From Desulfobulbus sp. (GTDB lineage Bacteria; Desulfobacterota; Desulfobulbia; Desulfobulbales; Desulfobulbaceae): a stretch of DNA of 9,503 nt. The translations under genes were made by a program, and so were the position numbers. Positions 1-6,158 of this stretch are shown here, one piece after another (within the stretch, counting starts at the first letter, position 1; every line of letters begins with the position of its first letter). Location: NCBI GenBank assembly GCA_030600525.1, contig JAUVLX010000119.1, positions 1-9,503 of the forward strand, given 5' to 3'. Below the pieces are notes generated by a model that had not been told where the DNA came from, did not search any database, and saw only the letters and a list, made by a program, of their open reading frames with translations.

Positions 1-1
1 T

Positions 2-343
2 ATGCCACGCCCGACTAAGCCGAGATTTGTTTCAGCCTATCCCGTTATGGCAGCTTTTGTGCCCCGAGGAATTGCAGTCACCGGGGAGGCGCTCATTACT
101 GTGGAAGAATTTGAAGCCATACGTCTGAGTGATTTTGAACATCTGGACCAGGAAAAGGCCGCTACCATGATGGGCGTCTCCCGTCATACTTTTGGCAGAC
201 TGCTTGGCAAGGCCCGATCAACCATTGCTGATGCCCTGGTAACTGGAAAGGAGTTGAGAATTGAAGGCGGCAACTATGAGATCAGAGGTAGGGGCATGAA
301 ACGTCGGAGACGCGCCGGAGGCGGCGGTTGCGGCAAGAGGTAA
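2..343 (+). CDS. DUF134 / UPF0251 family DNA-binding protein
   Basis: The 113-residue protein starts with MPRPTKPRFV, the usual opening of the UPF0251/DUF134 family, so the ATG at position 2 is probably the true start; its ribosome binding site lies outside the window. After a short N-terminal region (residues 1-30) comes the family stretch TVEEFEAIRLSDFEHL (about 33-48). A sigma-region-4-like helix-turn-helix follows at about 48-80, in which KAATMMGVSRHTFGRLL would be the turn and recognition helix. The LRIEGG motif at 85-90 is also typical. The tail (95-113) is very basic and Gly-rich. The family is predicted to bind DNA, but its targets are largely unknown. In anaerobes such genes are often found near DUF5320 and NifX/NifB-like iron-molybdenum cofactor proteins; DUF5320-type genes do follow here, so local regulation of them is a reasonable inference. 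Family assignment is firm, role is not. Confidence 0.9.
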   Translation: MPRPTKPRFVSAYPVMAAFVPRGIAVTGEALITVEEFEAIRLSDFEHLDQEKAATMMGVSRHTFGRLLGKARSTIADALVTGKELRIEGGNYEIRGRGMKRRRRAGGGGCGKR

Positions 344-400
344 GCAGTACTTTTAGATAGTGCTCGTCCATAAATGGTATTTGGGCCCGATAGCGGCGTT

Positions 401-498
401 ATGCTTAAAATTTTATCCGCGGAGGTAAGCGTAGACTCCGATATTAACTATATGCCTGTGGTAAAATTTAAAGCATGCCTCGGAGTCTGCGCTTACCT
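401..498. repeat. Interleaved inverted repeats (arm A, core B, arm A', core B')
   Basis: The spacer between the DUF134 gene and the first DUF5320-like gene holds two overlapping inverted repeats. Arm A (401-417) pairs with A' (460-476) at 15 of 17 positions. Core B (423-440, containing GGTAAGCGTAGACTCCG) pairs with B' (481-498) at 17 of 18, the exception being a T opposite G, which would still pair in RNA. The order A-B-A'-B' means that both stems can form together only as a pseudoknot; otherwise they are alternatives. Core B extended to 423-443 recurs exactly, in reverse complement, at 5109-5129. The element could be a structured leader of the downstream DUF5320-like genes, a REP or miniature mobile element, or a pair of protein binding sites. 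No T-run follows, so it is not a standard terminator. Confidence 0.75.
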
Positions 499-566
499 GC
501 TCTCAAACCAAAATCCTCATTTTTGTACAGACACTAGATAGATAATCAACCCAAGGAGGTTATAAA

Positions 567-743
567 ATGCCTAGAAGAAACGGAACAGGACCACAAAGTC
601 AGGGAGCAGGAACCGGTAGAGGACTTGGCAACTGCGGAGTTCCCAAAGGAAGTTCGCCGCAACGCCAACAAGGCGGTGAAACAAGCGGCAATAGAAAAAC
701 AAGCAGAGGAAGCGGCGGCGGTCGTGGACGCGGTAACCGCTGA
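567..743 (+). CDS. Small Gly/Arg-rich DUF5320-like protein, 58 residues
   Basis: An ATG at 567 follows a strong ribosome binding site (AAGGAGGT, 553-560) and opens a 58-codon frame ending in TGA at 741-743. The N-terminal part MPRRNGTGPQSQGAGTGRG has the DUF5320 pattern of a start MPxxxxxGPxxxGxxTGRGxGxC, with Cys23 at the expected place. It matches the next gene's start (MPGFDRSGPMGQGSQTGRGMGKC) position by position. The remainder is Gln/Gly/Ser/Arg-rich and ends in GSGGGRGRGNR, with no predicted fold. It appears to be a short paralogue of the neighbouring 108-residue protein, lacking its C-terminal helix. The spacing of 34 nt to the next start suggests one transcript. The function of this family is not known; proximity to metal-cofactor genes in other anaerobes is only a hint. 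The good ribosome binding site and the paralogy make it a real gene despite its size. Confidence 0.85.
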   Translation: MPRRNGTGPQSQGAGTGRGLGNCGVPKGSSPQRQQGGETSGNRKTSRGSGGGRGRGNR

Positions 744-777
744 TATCTTTAGTACAAAATAACTATGAGGTGATATT

Positions 778-1104
778 ATGCCAGGATTTGACAGATCAGG
801 ACCTATGGGACAAGGTTCCCAGACCGGTAGAGGAATGGGGAAATGCAACCCCGATGCTCCATTAACAGAGCAATCCTACGGTTTTGGGAGGGGCATGGGC
901 TGCCGTCGAGGGTTTGGTGCTGGTTTTGGTGGCGCTGGACGCGGCGGTGGTCGGGGAATGAATTCTTTCGGTCCAGCCGTAGGCAATCGTCAGCCGGTGG
1001 CACCTGCAGATGAGCAAGAGACATTGAGAATTCAAGCCGATCAGTTGCAGCAGTCACTTGCCGTTATACAGCAACGGCTGGATGCCCTTGAAAATAAAGA
1101 ATAA
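778..1104 (+). CDS. DUF5320 domain-containing protein
   Basis: This 108-residue protein starts at an ATG preceded by GAGGTG (767-772). It has the DUF5320 layout. Residues 1-25 are a conserved MPGFDRSGPMGQG-type opening ending in GMGKC. Residues 35-62 are a Gly/Arg/Phe-rich low-complexity stretch of the form FGRGMGCRRGFGAGFGG. The final segment (about 78-108) is a predicted amphipathic coiled-coil helix, EQETLRIQADQLQQSLAVIQQRLDALE, which probably mediates oligomerisation. Two cysteines (23 and 42) could bind metal, but this is speculation. The protein is probably cytoplasmic, since no signal peptide or membrane segment is seen. Together with the 58-residue paralogue upstream it forms a likely two-gene unit behind the DUF134 regulator. 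The family has no established biochemical role; in other anaerobes such proteins tend to sit near NifX/NifB-like and MinD-type ATPase genes. Confidence 0.9.
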   Translation: MPGFDRSGPMGQGSQTGRGMGKCNPDAPLTEQSYGFGRGMGCRRGFGAGFGGAGRGGGRGMNSFGPAVGNRQPVAPADEQETLRIQADQLQQSLAVIQQRLDALENKE

Positions 1105-1113
1105 CTCAACAGT

Positions 1114-1157
1114 AAAGGAGGGAGGACCGGTTACCGAAAATTCGGCCTTTCTCCTTT
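1114..1157 (+). terminator. Probable terminator after the DUF5320 gene
   Basis: Ten bases after the DUF5320 stop codon, AAAGGAG (1114-1120) can pair with CTCCTTT (1151-1157). Inside this stem, AGG (1123-1125) with CCT, and CCG (1127-1129) with CGG (1143-1145), can also pair. A short T-run (1154-1157) forms part of the right arm. The stem is imperfect, so termination may be partial. The rest of the gap to 1368 shows no convincing gene or repeat. Confidence 0.55.
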
Positions 1158-1368
1158 TCCGCATTTAAGGTCTTCAAAAGCAGCGGCTCGTTGCACTCCA
1201 CAGCTTATCCCCTTTCATACACTGCTCTTCAACTCTCTTACTTCATCGTTATGCTACAGAAAAAATCAGATTTATTTGTGAGGGACCAGGTAGCTCTCAC
1301 AGAACATCTTAGAAGAGGTGTGAATTGGTTAGAGTTGTCAGATTAAGTGTCTTGAAATGGGAAGAAGT

Positions 1369-2181
1369 TCAACGCGTGACATCCTGACCAGAGAGAAAAT
1401 GGTCGACCAGCCTGCGGGAAATGCTCGATTTGGGAGGGAGTATTGGCGGTAACCGGTCGCGGGTGAACCATTGGGCATCCACTATTTCATCCTTGTCTAT
1501 CTGTAGCAGGCCGCCATTGAAACGGGTGGTGAAGCCGACCATCATGGAATGGGGAAAGGGCCAGGGCTGGCTGCCAAAGTAGCTAATGTTGTCCACCTTC
1601 AGGTTGACTTCCTCAAGAATTTCGCGCTGAACTGCCTGTTCCATGGTTTCACCGGGTTCGACAAATCCGGCTAGAGGACTGTACTTGCCCACAGAGAAAT
1701 GCTTGTTACGGGCGAGAAGGATTCGATCCCCATCTATGATGGACATGATAACTGCCGGGGAAATGCGTGGGTAACTGACCAGGCCGCAATTGTTGCAAAT
1801 CTTGGCCAATTCAGTGCTGCTTTCGGTTGCTTTTTGGCTGCAACGGCTGCAATATTGGTGGTCCCTGTTCCAATGCAGAATTTGGAGTGCTCTGCCTGCC
1901 TGGGTCAACTGTTTGTCCGCGACATAGGGGTAGAGGCTGCGGAGGCTGATGAATGTAGCGTCAAGCAACGTGGTGTTCTGGTTGAGGTCGACCACCATCG
2001 ATGGGTATACATCAGTATTGCTGTTTAAAAAACGGTGGTATGTGACCTTGTCCTTGAGTGTTTCAGGAATTTCGCAGGGAAGGGTAAATTGATTACCATC
2101 TTGATGGATAAGAAGATTATCGCCAAGAAAGATAAAAAACAGACACTTTGCAGGGAGTTTTTTAGGAAGAGTACTCTTCAA
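1369..2181 (-). CDS. nudC: NADH pyrophosphatase / NAD-capped RNA hydrolase NudC
   Basis: This is a Nudix hydrolase that splits NADH or NAD caps into NMN(H) and AMP. Numbering is from the TTG at 2181 (270 residues). A zinc-ribbon has CxxC pairs at Cys111/114 and Cys129/132. The Nudix box runs from Gly172 (GFVEPGETMEQAVQREILEEV), with metal-binding Glu190 and Glu191. The NudC signature SQPWPFPHS lies at 204-212 and separates it from other Nudix enzymes. In the Nudix box the usual Gly after EEx is Asn193. The frame is open up to another TTG at 2235, only 6 nt past the permease stop, but no Shine-Dalgarno sequence precedes that codon, whereas AAAGGA stands 7 nt before the TTG at 2181, so I prefer 2181. 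It is the last gene behind the amino-acid transporter and may be cotranscribed, though a functional link is not evident. Confidence 0.93.
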   Translation of the reverse strand: MKSTLPKKLPAKCLFFIFLGDNLLIHQDGNQFTLPCEIPETLKDKVTYHRFLNSNTDVYPSMVVDLNQNTTLLDATFISLRSLYPYVADKQLTQAGRALQILHWNRDHQYCSRCSQKATESSTELAKICNNCGLVSYPRISPAVIMSIIDGDRILLARNKHFSVGKYSPLAGFVEPGETMEQAVQREILEEVNLKVDNISYFGSQPWPFPHSMMVGFTTRFNGGLLQIDKDEIVDAQWFTRDRLPPILPPKSSISRRLVDHFLSGQDVTR

Positions 2182-2241
2182 TTTTTTTCCTTTAATTAGC
2201 AAATCCGCTGACCATGCTTGCTGCGCTGCAAGCAACGCACA

Positions 2242-4017
2242 TCACATGGCAAGTCGCATTCTTTCAGGATTGAGCTTTCGTTCCAGTCTTTTCGCATATT
2301 GGCTGAGCACATAACAGCAGATAAAATAGAGCACCGCAATGGTTGTGTAAATCTCAAACGGATAGAGCATGAGGCGGTTGTTGATGGAGTAGGCTGCGGT
2401 CGTCAGTTCCATTACCCCAATGATATAGGCAAGCGATGTGTCTTTGAAGGCGGCGATAAAGAGCCCGACAATGGCTGGCAGCATTTGTTTGAGTGCTTGG
2501 GGTAACACGATCCAGCGCATGGCCTGCAGGTAGCTTAGTCCGGTTGATTTGGCGGCCTCAACCTGGCCGGGAGGGATATTGTCGATACCGCCGCGTACAA
2601 TTTCGGCTATATAGGCACCGAAGAAAAAGGTCATTGCTACTACCGCACTCCAGAAGACATCGAGCTGAATTTTCAGCATGGGCGGGACAAAGAAGTAGAC
2701 CCAGAAGATGACCATAATGAGCGGATTGCCGCGTATCAACTCGATGTAAAAGATACAGGGGATTCGAGCGACCTTATTTTTTGCCGAACGTCCGATACCG
2801 ACCACCAGGCCAATGAAAAAACTGGCTGTGATACAGATCAGCGCCATGATCAGAGACATTGACAAGCCGCCAAGCCCCATGAAAACCTCAGTGCTCCCAC
2901 CCTTGGGAAAACGCCAAAAAAGAAGCGCTGGCAGGTTGTCCCATATAATTTGATAGTTAAAAGACGCTAAGCCGCGTCCAGCCTGGTAAATTAGGCTGAT
3001 TAGGAAAAGGATAAACAGGAGTTTTGTGCCATTTTTGATGGTCCGCCAACTCCTTTGCCGAAATTTAAGCCATGCGACCTGGGTTTGCGAGAGGGTCTTG
3101 GTATCTACAGGAGGACGTCTGAAAAGGCCTGTGACGCGTGCAAGGGCAGCATTAAGTAGAATAAAGGGGGCAAAAAGAACATCTGCAAACCTGCGCATGA
3201 AGGTTCTGTCGGCCTGGTTAACAATCTTGAGCTTGGCGTTAACCAGATTGAGAAACAGAGAAATGAGCAGGGAAAGGATCAGGTAAATGCCGGTTGCAGC
3301 AGCAGTCGCCTCGAAGCCGTTATAGGTAAGTGCTTCCACCTCTTGGGCCGACCAACAGACCTCAGCGACTCCAACGGTCATCGCCAGGGAGGAGTTTTTC
3401 ATGTTGTTGAGAAATTCACTACCAAGTGGCGGCATGATTTCCCGAAAAGCCAGCGGGAGAATGATTTTTCTCAGTGATTGACTAGAGGTCATTCCCGAGG
3501 AGTAGGAAGCTTCAAGCAGGCCTTTGGGGACAGACTGGATACCTGCCCGGATAATTTCGGCCATAAAGGAACTGGTGTAGACCCCGAGGCCAAGGGTGGC
3601 AATCCAGAACTCGAAGTCCATGTCGAAAAGCGTTAGTCGTACCTGCTCTGGCAAGCCGGCGGGTAGGGCAAAATTCCAGAAAAAGAGCTGTACAAGCAGC
3701 GGGGTATTTCGAAAAAATTCAACATAGGCCGTGGCAAATCCGTATACTGGCTTGAACTGAGAGAGTCTTGCCAGGCCAAAGAGGGTGCCCAGGACCAGGG
3801 CAATAACAGAAGAATAAAGTGATATGGTGATTGTTAGCCTGAGCCCGTTAAGGAGCAGCTCTCCCATATTGCCATACTCTGTTTCACTGTAAAGTACGGC
3901 CCAGTTAAAATCATAATCAAAGTGAAAAAAGAAGCCAAAATAGCATCCTATCAATCCCAGCAGGGTGATAAGGGCCAGGTTCTGTACCCAGGGCTTTTCG
4001 AAATAGTGCTGCAACAT
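2242..4017 (-). CDS. Fused double permease of a polar amino acid (Glu/Asp-type) ABC importer
   Basis: The 591-residue inner-membrane protein contains two complete HisM/GltJ-type permease domains in one chain; family members normally have one each (about 220-250 residues). The first (about 52-264) resembles GltJ, with YVEFFRNTPLLVQLFFW (98-114) and the EAA loop (Glu169-Ala170, Gly175, Leu-Pro 187-188) that docks on the ATPase. The second (about 380-580) has IELIRGNPLIMVIFW and its own EAA loop (Glu487-Ala488-Ala489, Gly493, Leu-Pro 505-506). A linker of roughly 110 residues between them carries a basic stretch and another hydrophobic segment (about 331-345). A further membrane segment lies at 14-32. 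The reading frame is continuous with no sign of a frameshift, so the fusion looks genuine. The ATG at 4017 has AAGG upstream. With the binding protein and ATPase encoded upstream it forms a full importer. Confidence 0.94.
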   Translation of the reverse strand: MLQHYFEKPWVQNLALITLLGLIGCYFGFFFHFDYDFNWAVLYSETEYGNMGELLLNGLRLTITISLYSSVIALVLGTLFGLARLSQFKPVYGFATAYVEFFRNTPLLVQLFFWNFALPAGLPEQVRLTLFDMDFEFWIATLGLGVYTSSFMAEIIRAGIQSVPKGLLEASYSSGMTSSQSLRKIILPLAFREIMPPLGSEFLNNMKNSSLAMTVGVAEVCWSAQEVEALTYNGFEATAAATGIYLILSLLISLFLNLVNAKLKIVNQADRTFMRRFADVLFAPFILLNAALARVTGLFRRPPVDTKTLSQTQVAWLKFRQRSWRTIKNGTKLLFILFLISLIYQAGRGLASFNYQIIWDNLPALLFWRFPKGGSTEVFMGLGGLSMSLIMALICITASFFIGLVVGIGRSAKNKVARIPCIFYIELIRGNPLIMVIFWVYFFVPPMLKIQLDVFWSAVVAMTFFFGAYIAEIVRGGIDNIPPGQVEAAKSTGLSYLQAMRWIVLPQALKQMLPAIVGLFIAAFKDTSLAYIIGVMELTTAAYSINNRLMLYPFEIYTTIAVLYFICCYVLSQYAKRLERKLNPERMRLAM

Positions 4018-4037
4018 GGTAGGCCTTAAATAGTCAC

Positions 4038-4057
4038 CCCGGAGCGGGTGCTCCGGG
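4038..4057 (-). promoter_or_regulatory. GC-rich hairpin between binding-protein and permease genes
   Basis: A perfect 8-bp stem (4038-4045 with 4050-4057, CCCGGAGC/GCTCCGGG) closes a 4-nt loop. It lies in the 115-nt gap between the binding-protein stop and the permease start, ending about 20 nt before the permease ATG. No T-run follows on the minus strand, so complete termination is unlikely. Such hairpins in ABC transporter operons (as in malE-malF) commonly protect the upstream binding-protein message from 3' decay or reduce downstream expression; that role here is inferred. Confidence 0.65.
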
Positions 4058-4132
4058 ATGTGCGCTTGTTGGATGTATTCTGTACGGGGAAACCGTTACA
4101 GTTTATTGTCCAGTTTGCTTTTTGTGTGCGGC

Positions 4133-4960
4133 TTATGGCCACATTTCAATTTTTTCGGTCATTGGAAAAGGTGTTTCGGTGTCAGGTCCGAACCACTTAT
4201 TGTACAATTCCATGTATTTTCCGTCTTTCCACATGTCCTGGATAGTGAAGTTTACCGCATCACGCCAAGCAGAATCATCTGTGGGCAGGCCAACGCCGTA
4301 AGGCTCATCAGAGATGAATTCGCCAACCAGTTCATATTTCCCCGGCTCCTTTGCAGCAAGGGCGATGAGCAGGGTAGAGTCGGTGCTGATTGCCTGTACT
4401 CGACCGGAGCGAAGGGCTTCAAACATTTCTACTTCGTTCTGGTAACCGGTAACCTTAGGGTTGCTGTCACCAAGTTTTTTCAGATAGGCTTTAGCATTGA
4501 CGATGGAAGTCGTACCCTGCATGGAGCCAACTTTTTTTCCTGCCAGCTCTTTAGGATCTTTAATGGTGCCTACAGGTGCCAGAACTTTTTGTCCGTCAAA
4601 GAAATAAGTAATTGAAAAATCGATTTTTTTGTCACGAACCCGCTTGTGGGTCATATTGGCAAGGACCATATCCACTTTGGGTGGATTAGTCTGAACAAAA
4701 GAAATGCGGGTTTTATTATTGACCACTACCGGCTTAAACTTAACACCGAGACGTTTGGCGATTTCCATGGCAACATCCATGTCAAAGCCAACCCATTCGT
4801 TGTTGGCATCGATAAAACCAAATGGTTTACCCTTGTTGGTGATTCCCGCTTTGACAACTTTATCTTTCATGACGCGGTCATAAGTTGGTCCTGCTAAAAC
4901 CATGCAGGCCGATGCAAACAACAAGACTGCGGTCAACGCACTGATTTTAAAACCTTTCAT
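4133..4960 (-). CDS. Periplasmic amino-acid-binding protein (family 3, GltI-type)
   Basis: The 275-residue protein is a family 3 extracellular solute-binding protein that captures a polar amino acid in the periplasm and delivers it to the permease. Residues 1-23 form a signal peptide (basic start, hydrophobic core) with a probable signal peptidase I site after VLA at 21-23. Cys19 (ASAC) is a poor lipobox, so lipoprotein anchoring is less likely. The mature part shows KPFGFIDANNEWVGFDMDVA (46-64), the ANMTHKRVRDKKIDFS segment (101-116) where Arg109 aligns with the arginine that binds the ligand carboxylate, KVGSMQGTTS (143-152), and Asp194 in STDSTLL, the usual ligand amino-group contact. The start ATG at 4960 has AAGGAG at 4966-4971. 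Glutamate or aspartate is the likely ligand from its partners, but the sequence alone does not fix this. Confidence 0.94.
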   Translation of the reverse strand: MKGFKISALTAVLLFASACMVLAGPTYDRVMKDKVVKAGITNKGKPFGFIDANNEWVGFDMDVAMEIAKRLGVKFKPVVVNNKTRISFVQTNPPKVDMVLANMTHKRVRDKKIDFSITYFFDGQKVLAPVGTIKDPKELAGKKVGSMQGTTSIVNAKAYLKKLGDSNPKVTGYQNEVEMFEALRSGRVQAISTDSTLLIALAAKEPGKYELVGEFISDEPYGVGLPTDDSAWRDAVNFTIQDMWKDGKYMELYNKWFGPDTETPFPMTEKIEMWP

Positions 4961-5279
4961 TGATCTCTCCTTGTGCAGAAAAGGATTTATGAATTACTGC
5001 CAGAGGCTCCATGCCGCAAGCAGGTACAACTTTTTGAAATTAGGCCGGATTTCTCATCAGTTCAGGTGGTGCCAGGTTCAAAGTTTTTGGTAGTAAATCA
5101 TAGTAGACTATCGGAGTCTACGCTTACCTTTTACTGCCAAAATACTAAAGAAGATGGTGCCACATGGACTGACCTTTGGTGAGCATTTAGTCAATTTTAT
5201 GTTTGCTTGGTTTTAATAGTATGAACATGAAATGATTTATATTTCCAAAAATTGTCGAAATGCTCATGAGAATTCCGGG
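4961..5279 (-). other. 319-nt leader/intergenic region between ATPase and binding-protein genes
   Basis: No gene is seen here. Read on the minus strand it is the space between the ATPase stop and the binding-protein start. It holds the AAGGAG ribosome binding site (4966-4971) and the dispersed repeat with its inverted arms (5085-5142), about 125 nt upstream of the binding-protein start. I see no convincing sigma70 or sigma54 promoter. The length suggests either a separate promoter for the binding-protein gene or a long structured leader within one operon transcript. Confidence 0.6.
5085..5142 (-). repeat. Dispersed 21-bp core repeat flanked by inverted arms
   Basis: Positions 5109-5129 are the exact reverse complement of 423-443 (21 of 21). 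The core is framed by inverted arms 5085-5097 (TTTTGGTAGTAAA) and 5130-5142 (TTTACTGCCAAAA), which match at 12 of 13 positions. Inside, GTAGACT (5103-5109) and AGTCTAC (5115-5121) form a perfect 7-bp stem with a 5-nt loop, using part of the core. Thus the core can be within one long hairpin. The arms have no similarity to the arms around the copy at 401-476, although the arrangement is alike. It may be a structured RNA in the leader of the binding-protein gene or a small mobile repeat. Confidence 0.75.
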
Positions 5280-6008
5280 TTAGTGGCTGAGAATCTTACT
5301 GAGGAAATCCTTGGTTCGCTGGTGCTGCGGATTGTTGAAAAAGGTCTCTGGATTGTTCTGTTCTACCAGTTTGCCGTGGTCCATAAAAATAACCCGGTCT
5401 GCCACTTCCCTGGCAAACCCCATTTCGTGGGTGACGCAGACCATGGTCATCCCTTCCTCGGCAAGGGATTTCATGACGTCGAGCACTTCGTTGATCATCT
5501 CTGGGTCGAGCGCGCTGGTTGGCTCGTCAAAGAGCATTATTTTGGGCTGCATGGCTAGGCCACGGGCAATGGCAACCCGTTGCTGCTGGCCTCCGGATAA
5601 CTGAGAGGGGTAAAAATTCGCCTTGTCAGGGATATCTACCTTCTCCAGCAGTTCCATGGCAACCGCTGCTGCCTTTTTGCCGGACATTTTCCTTACCATG
5701 GTTGGTGCCAGGGTAACGTTTTCGAGCACGGTCATGTGGGGATACAGGTTGAACTGTTGAAAAACGAAGCCGACTTCAGCCCGGAGGTGGGTCATATTGG
5801 TGGCAGGATTGTTGACATCCATTCCGTCTACTTCAATGTCACCTTCCTGGATTGGTTCCAGTCGATTGATACAGCGGATAAGAGTGCTTTTTCCCGACCC
5901 TGAAGGGCCGCAGATAACGACAACCTCTCCCTTGCTGATTTCCAGGTTGATATCGTCGAGAACGTGAAAATCCCCGAACCATTTATTGACTTTGTTAAAC
6001 GTAATCAC
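5280..6008 (-). CDS. Polar amino acid ABC transporter ATP-binding protein (GltL/AapP/GlnQ family)
   Basis: This ATPase drives the neighbouring importer from the cytoplasmic face. Taking the GTG at 6008 as start gives 242 residues beginning MITFNKVNKWFGDFHVL, the same length and opening as E. coli GltL (241). It is preceded by GAGG with good spacing. An in-frame TTG at 6044 would add 12 residues (LSCIIFVAEAT-like) not seen in the family and without a ribosome binding site. All nucleotide-binding motifs are intact: Walker A GPSGSGKST (34-42), Q-loop Gln84, signature LSGGQ (137-141), Walker B IMLFDE (157-162), D-loop SALD (165-168) and switch His194. RCINRLEPIQEGDI resembles AapP/GltL transporters. 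Its gene lies upstream of the binding-protein gene across 319 nt. Specificity for glutamate or aspartate is inferred from overall similarity. Confidence 0.95.
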   Translation of the reverse strand: MITFNKVNKWFGDFHVLDDINLEISKGEVVVICGPSGSGKSTLIRCINRLEPIQEGDIEVDGMDVNNPATNMTHLRAEVGFVFQQFNLYPHMTVLENVTLAPTMVRKMSGKKAAAVAMELLEKVDIPDKANFYPSQLSGGQQQRVAIARGLAMQPKIMLFDEPTSALDPEMINEVLDVMKSLAEEGMTMVCVTHEMGFAREVADRVIFMDHGKLVEQNNPETFFNNPQHQRTKDFLSKILSH

Positions 6009-6158
6009 AGTAGCCTCAGCGACAAAAATGATACAGGACAACAATATTGCTTAGCGCTGTACCAGAATGTTTAAAAAAAAGGATAATAGCCAGTAAACAT
6101 AGTCGTAAGCCTTTACAGGCGCAATCAAATGATGAACCCTGGCTCTTCTTTTTCGCTG

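Noticed and set aside
1105..1368. Spacer after the DUF5320 gene, checked for small genes, RNA genes and repeats.
   Set aside because: Apart from the probable terminator only a short GTGAG/CTCAC stem near 1280-1300 is seen, with nothing to support a function.
4058..4615. A 185-codon open frame on the plus strand, antisense to the binding-protein gene.
   Set aside because: It lacks any family resemblance, has a poor ribosome binding site, and overlaps a well-supported gene with a signal peptide and conserved motifs on the other strand.
5074..5165. Several TGGCA sequences upstream of the binding-protein gene on the minus strand, suggestive of sigma54 promoters.
   Set aside because: None has the required GC at the -12 position with correct spacing.
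6073..6144. U8 tract after the aspartate kinase gene (minus strand) with a 6-bp outer stem (6088-6093 with 6139-6144) and a 4-bp inner stem (6109-6120).
   Set aside because: The stems are short and the loop long, so I cannot support a terminator; the kinase gene may read through into the ATPase gene.
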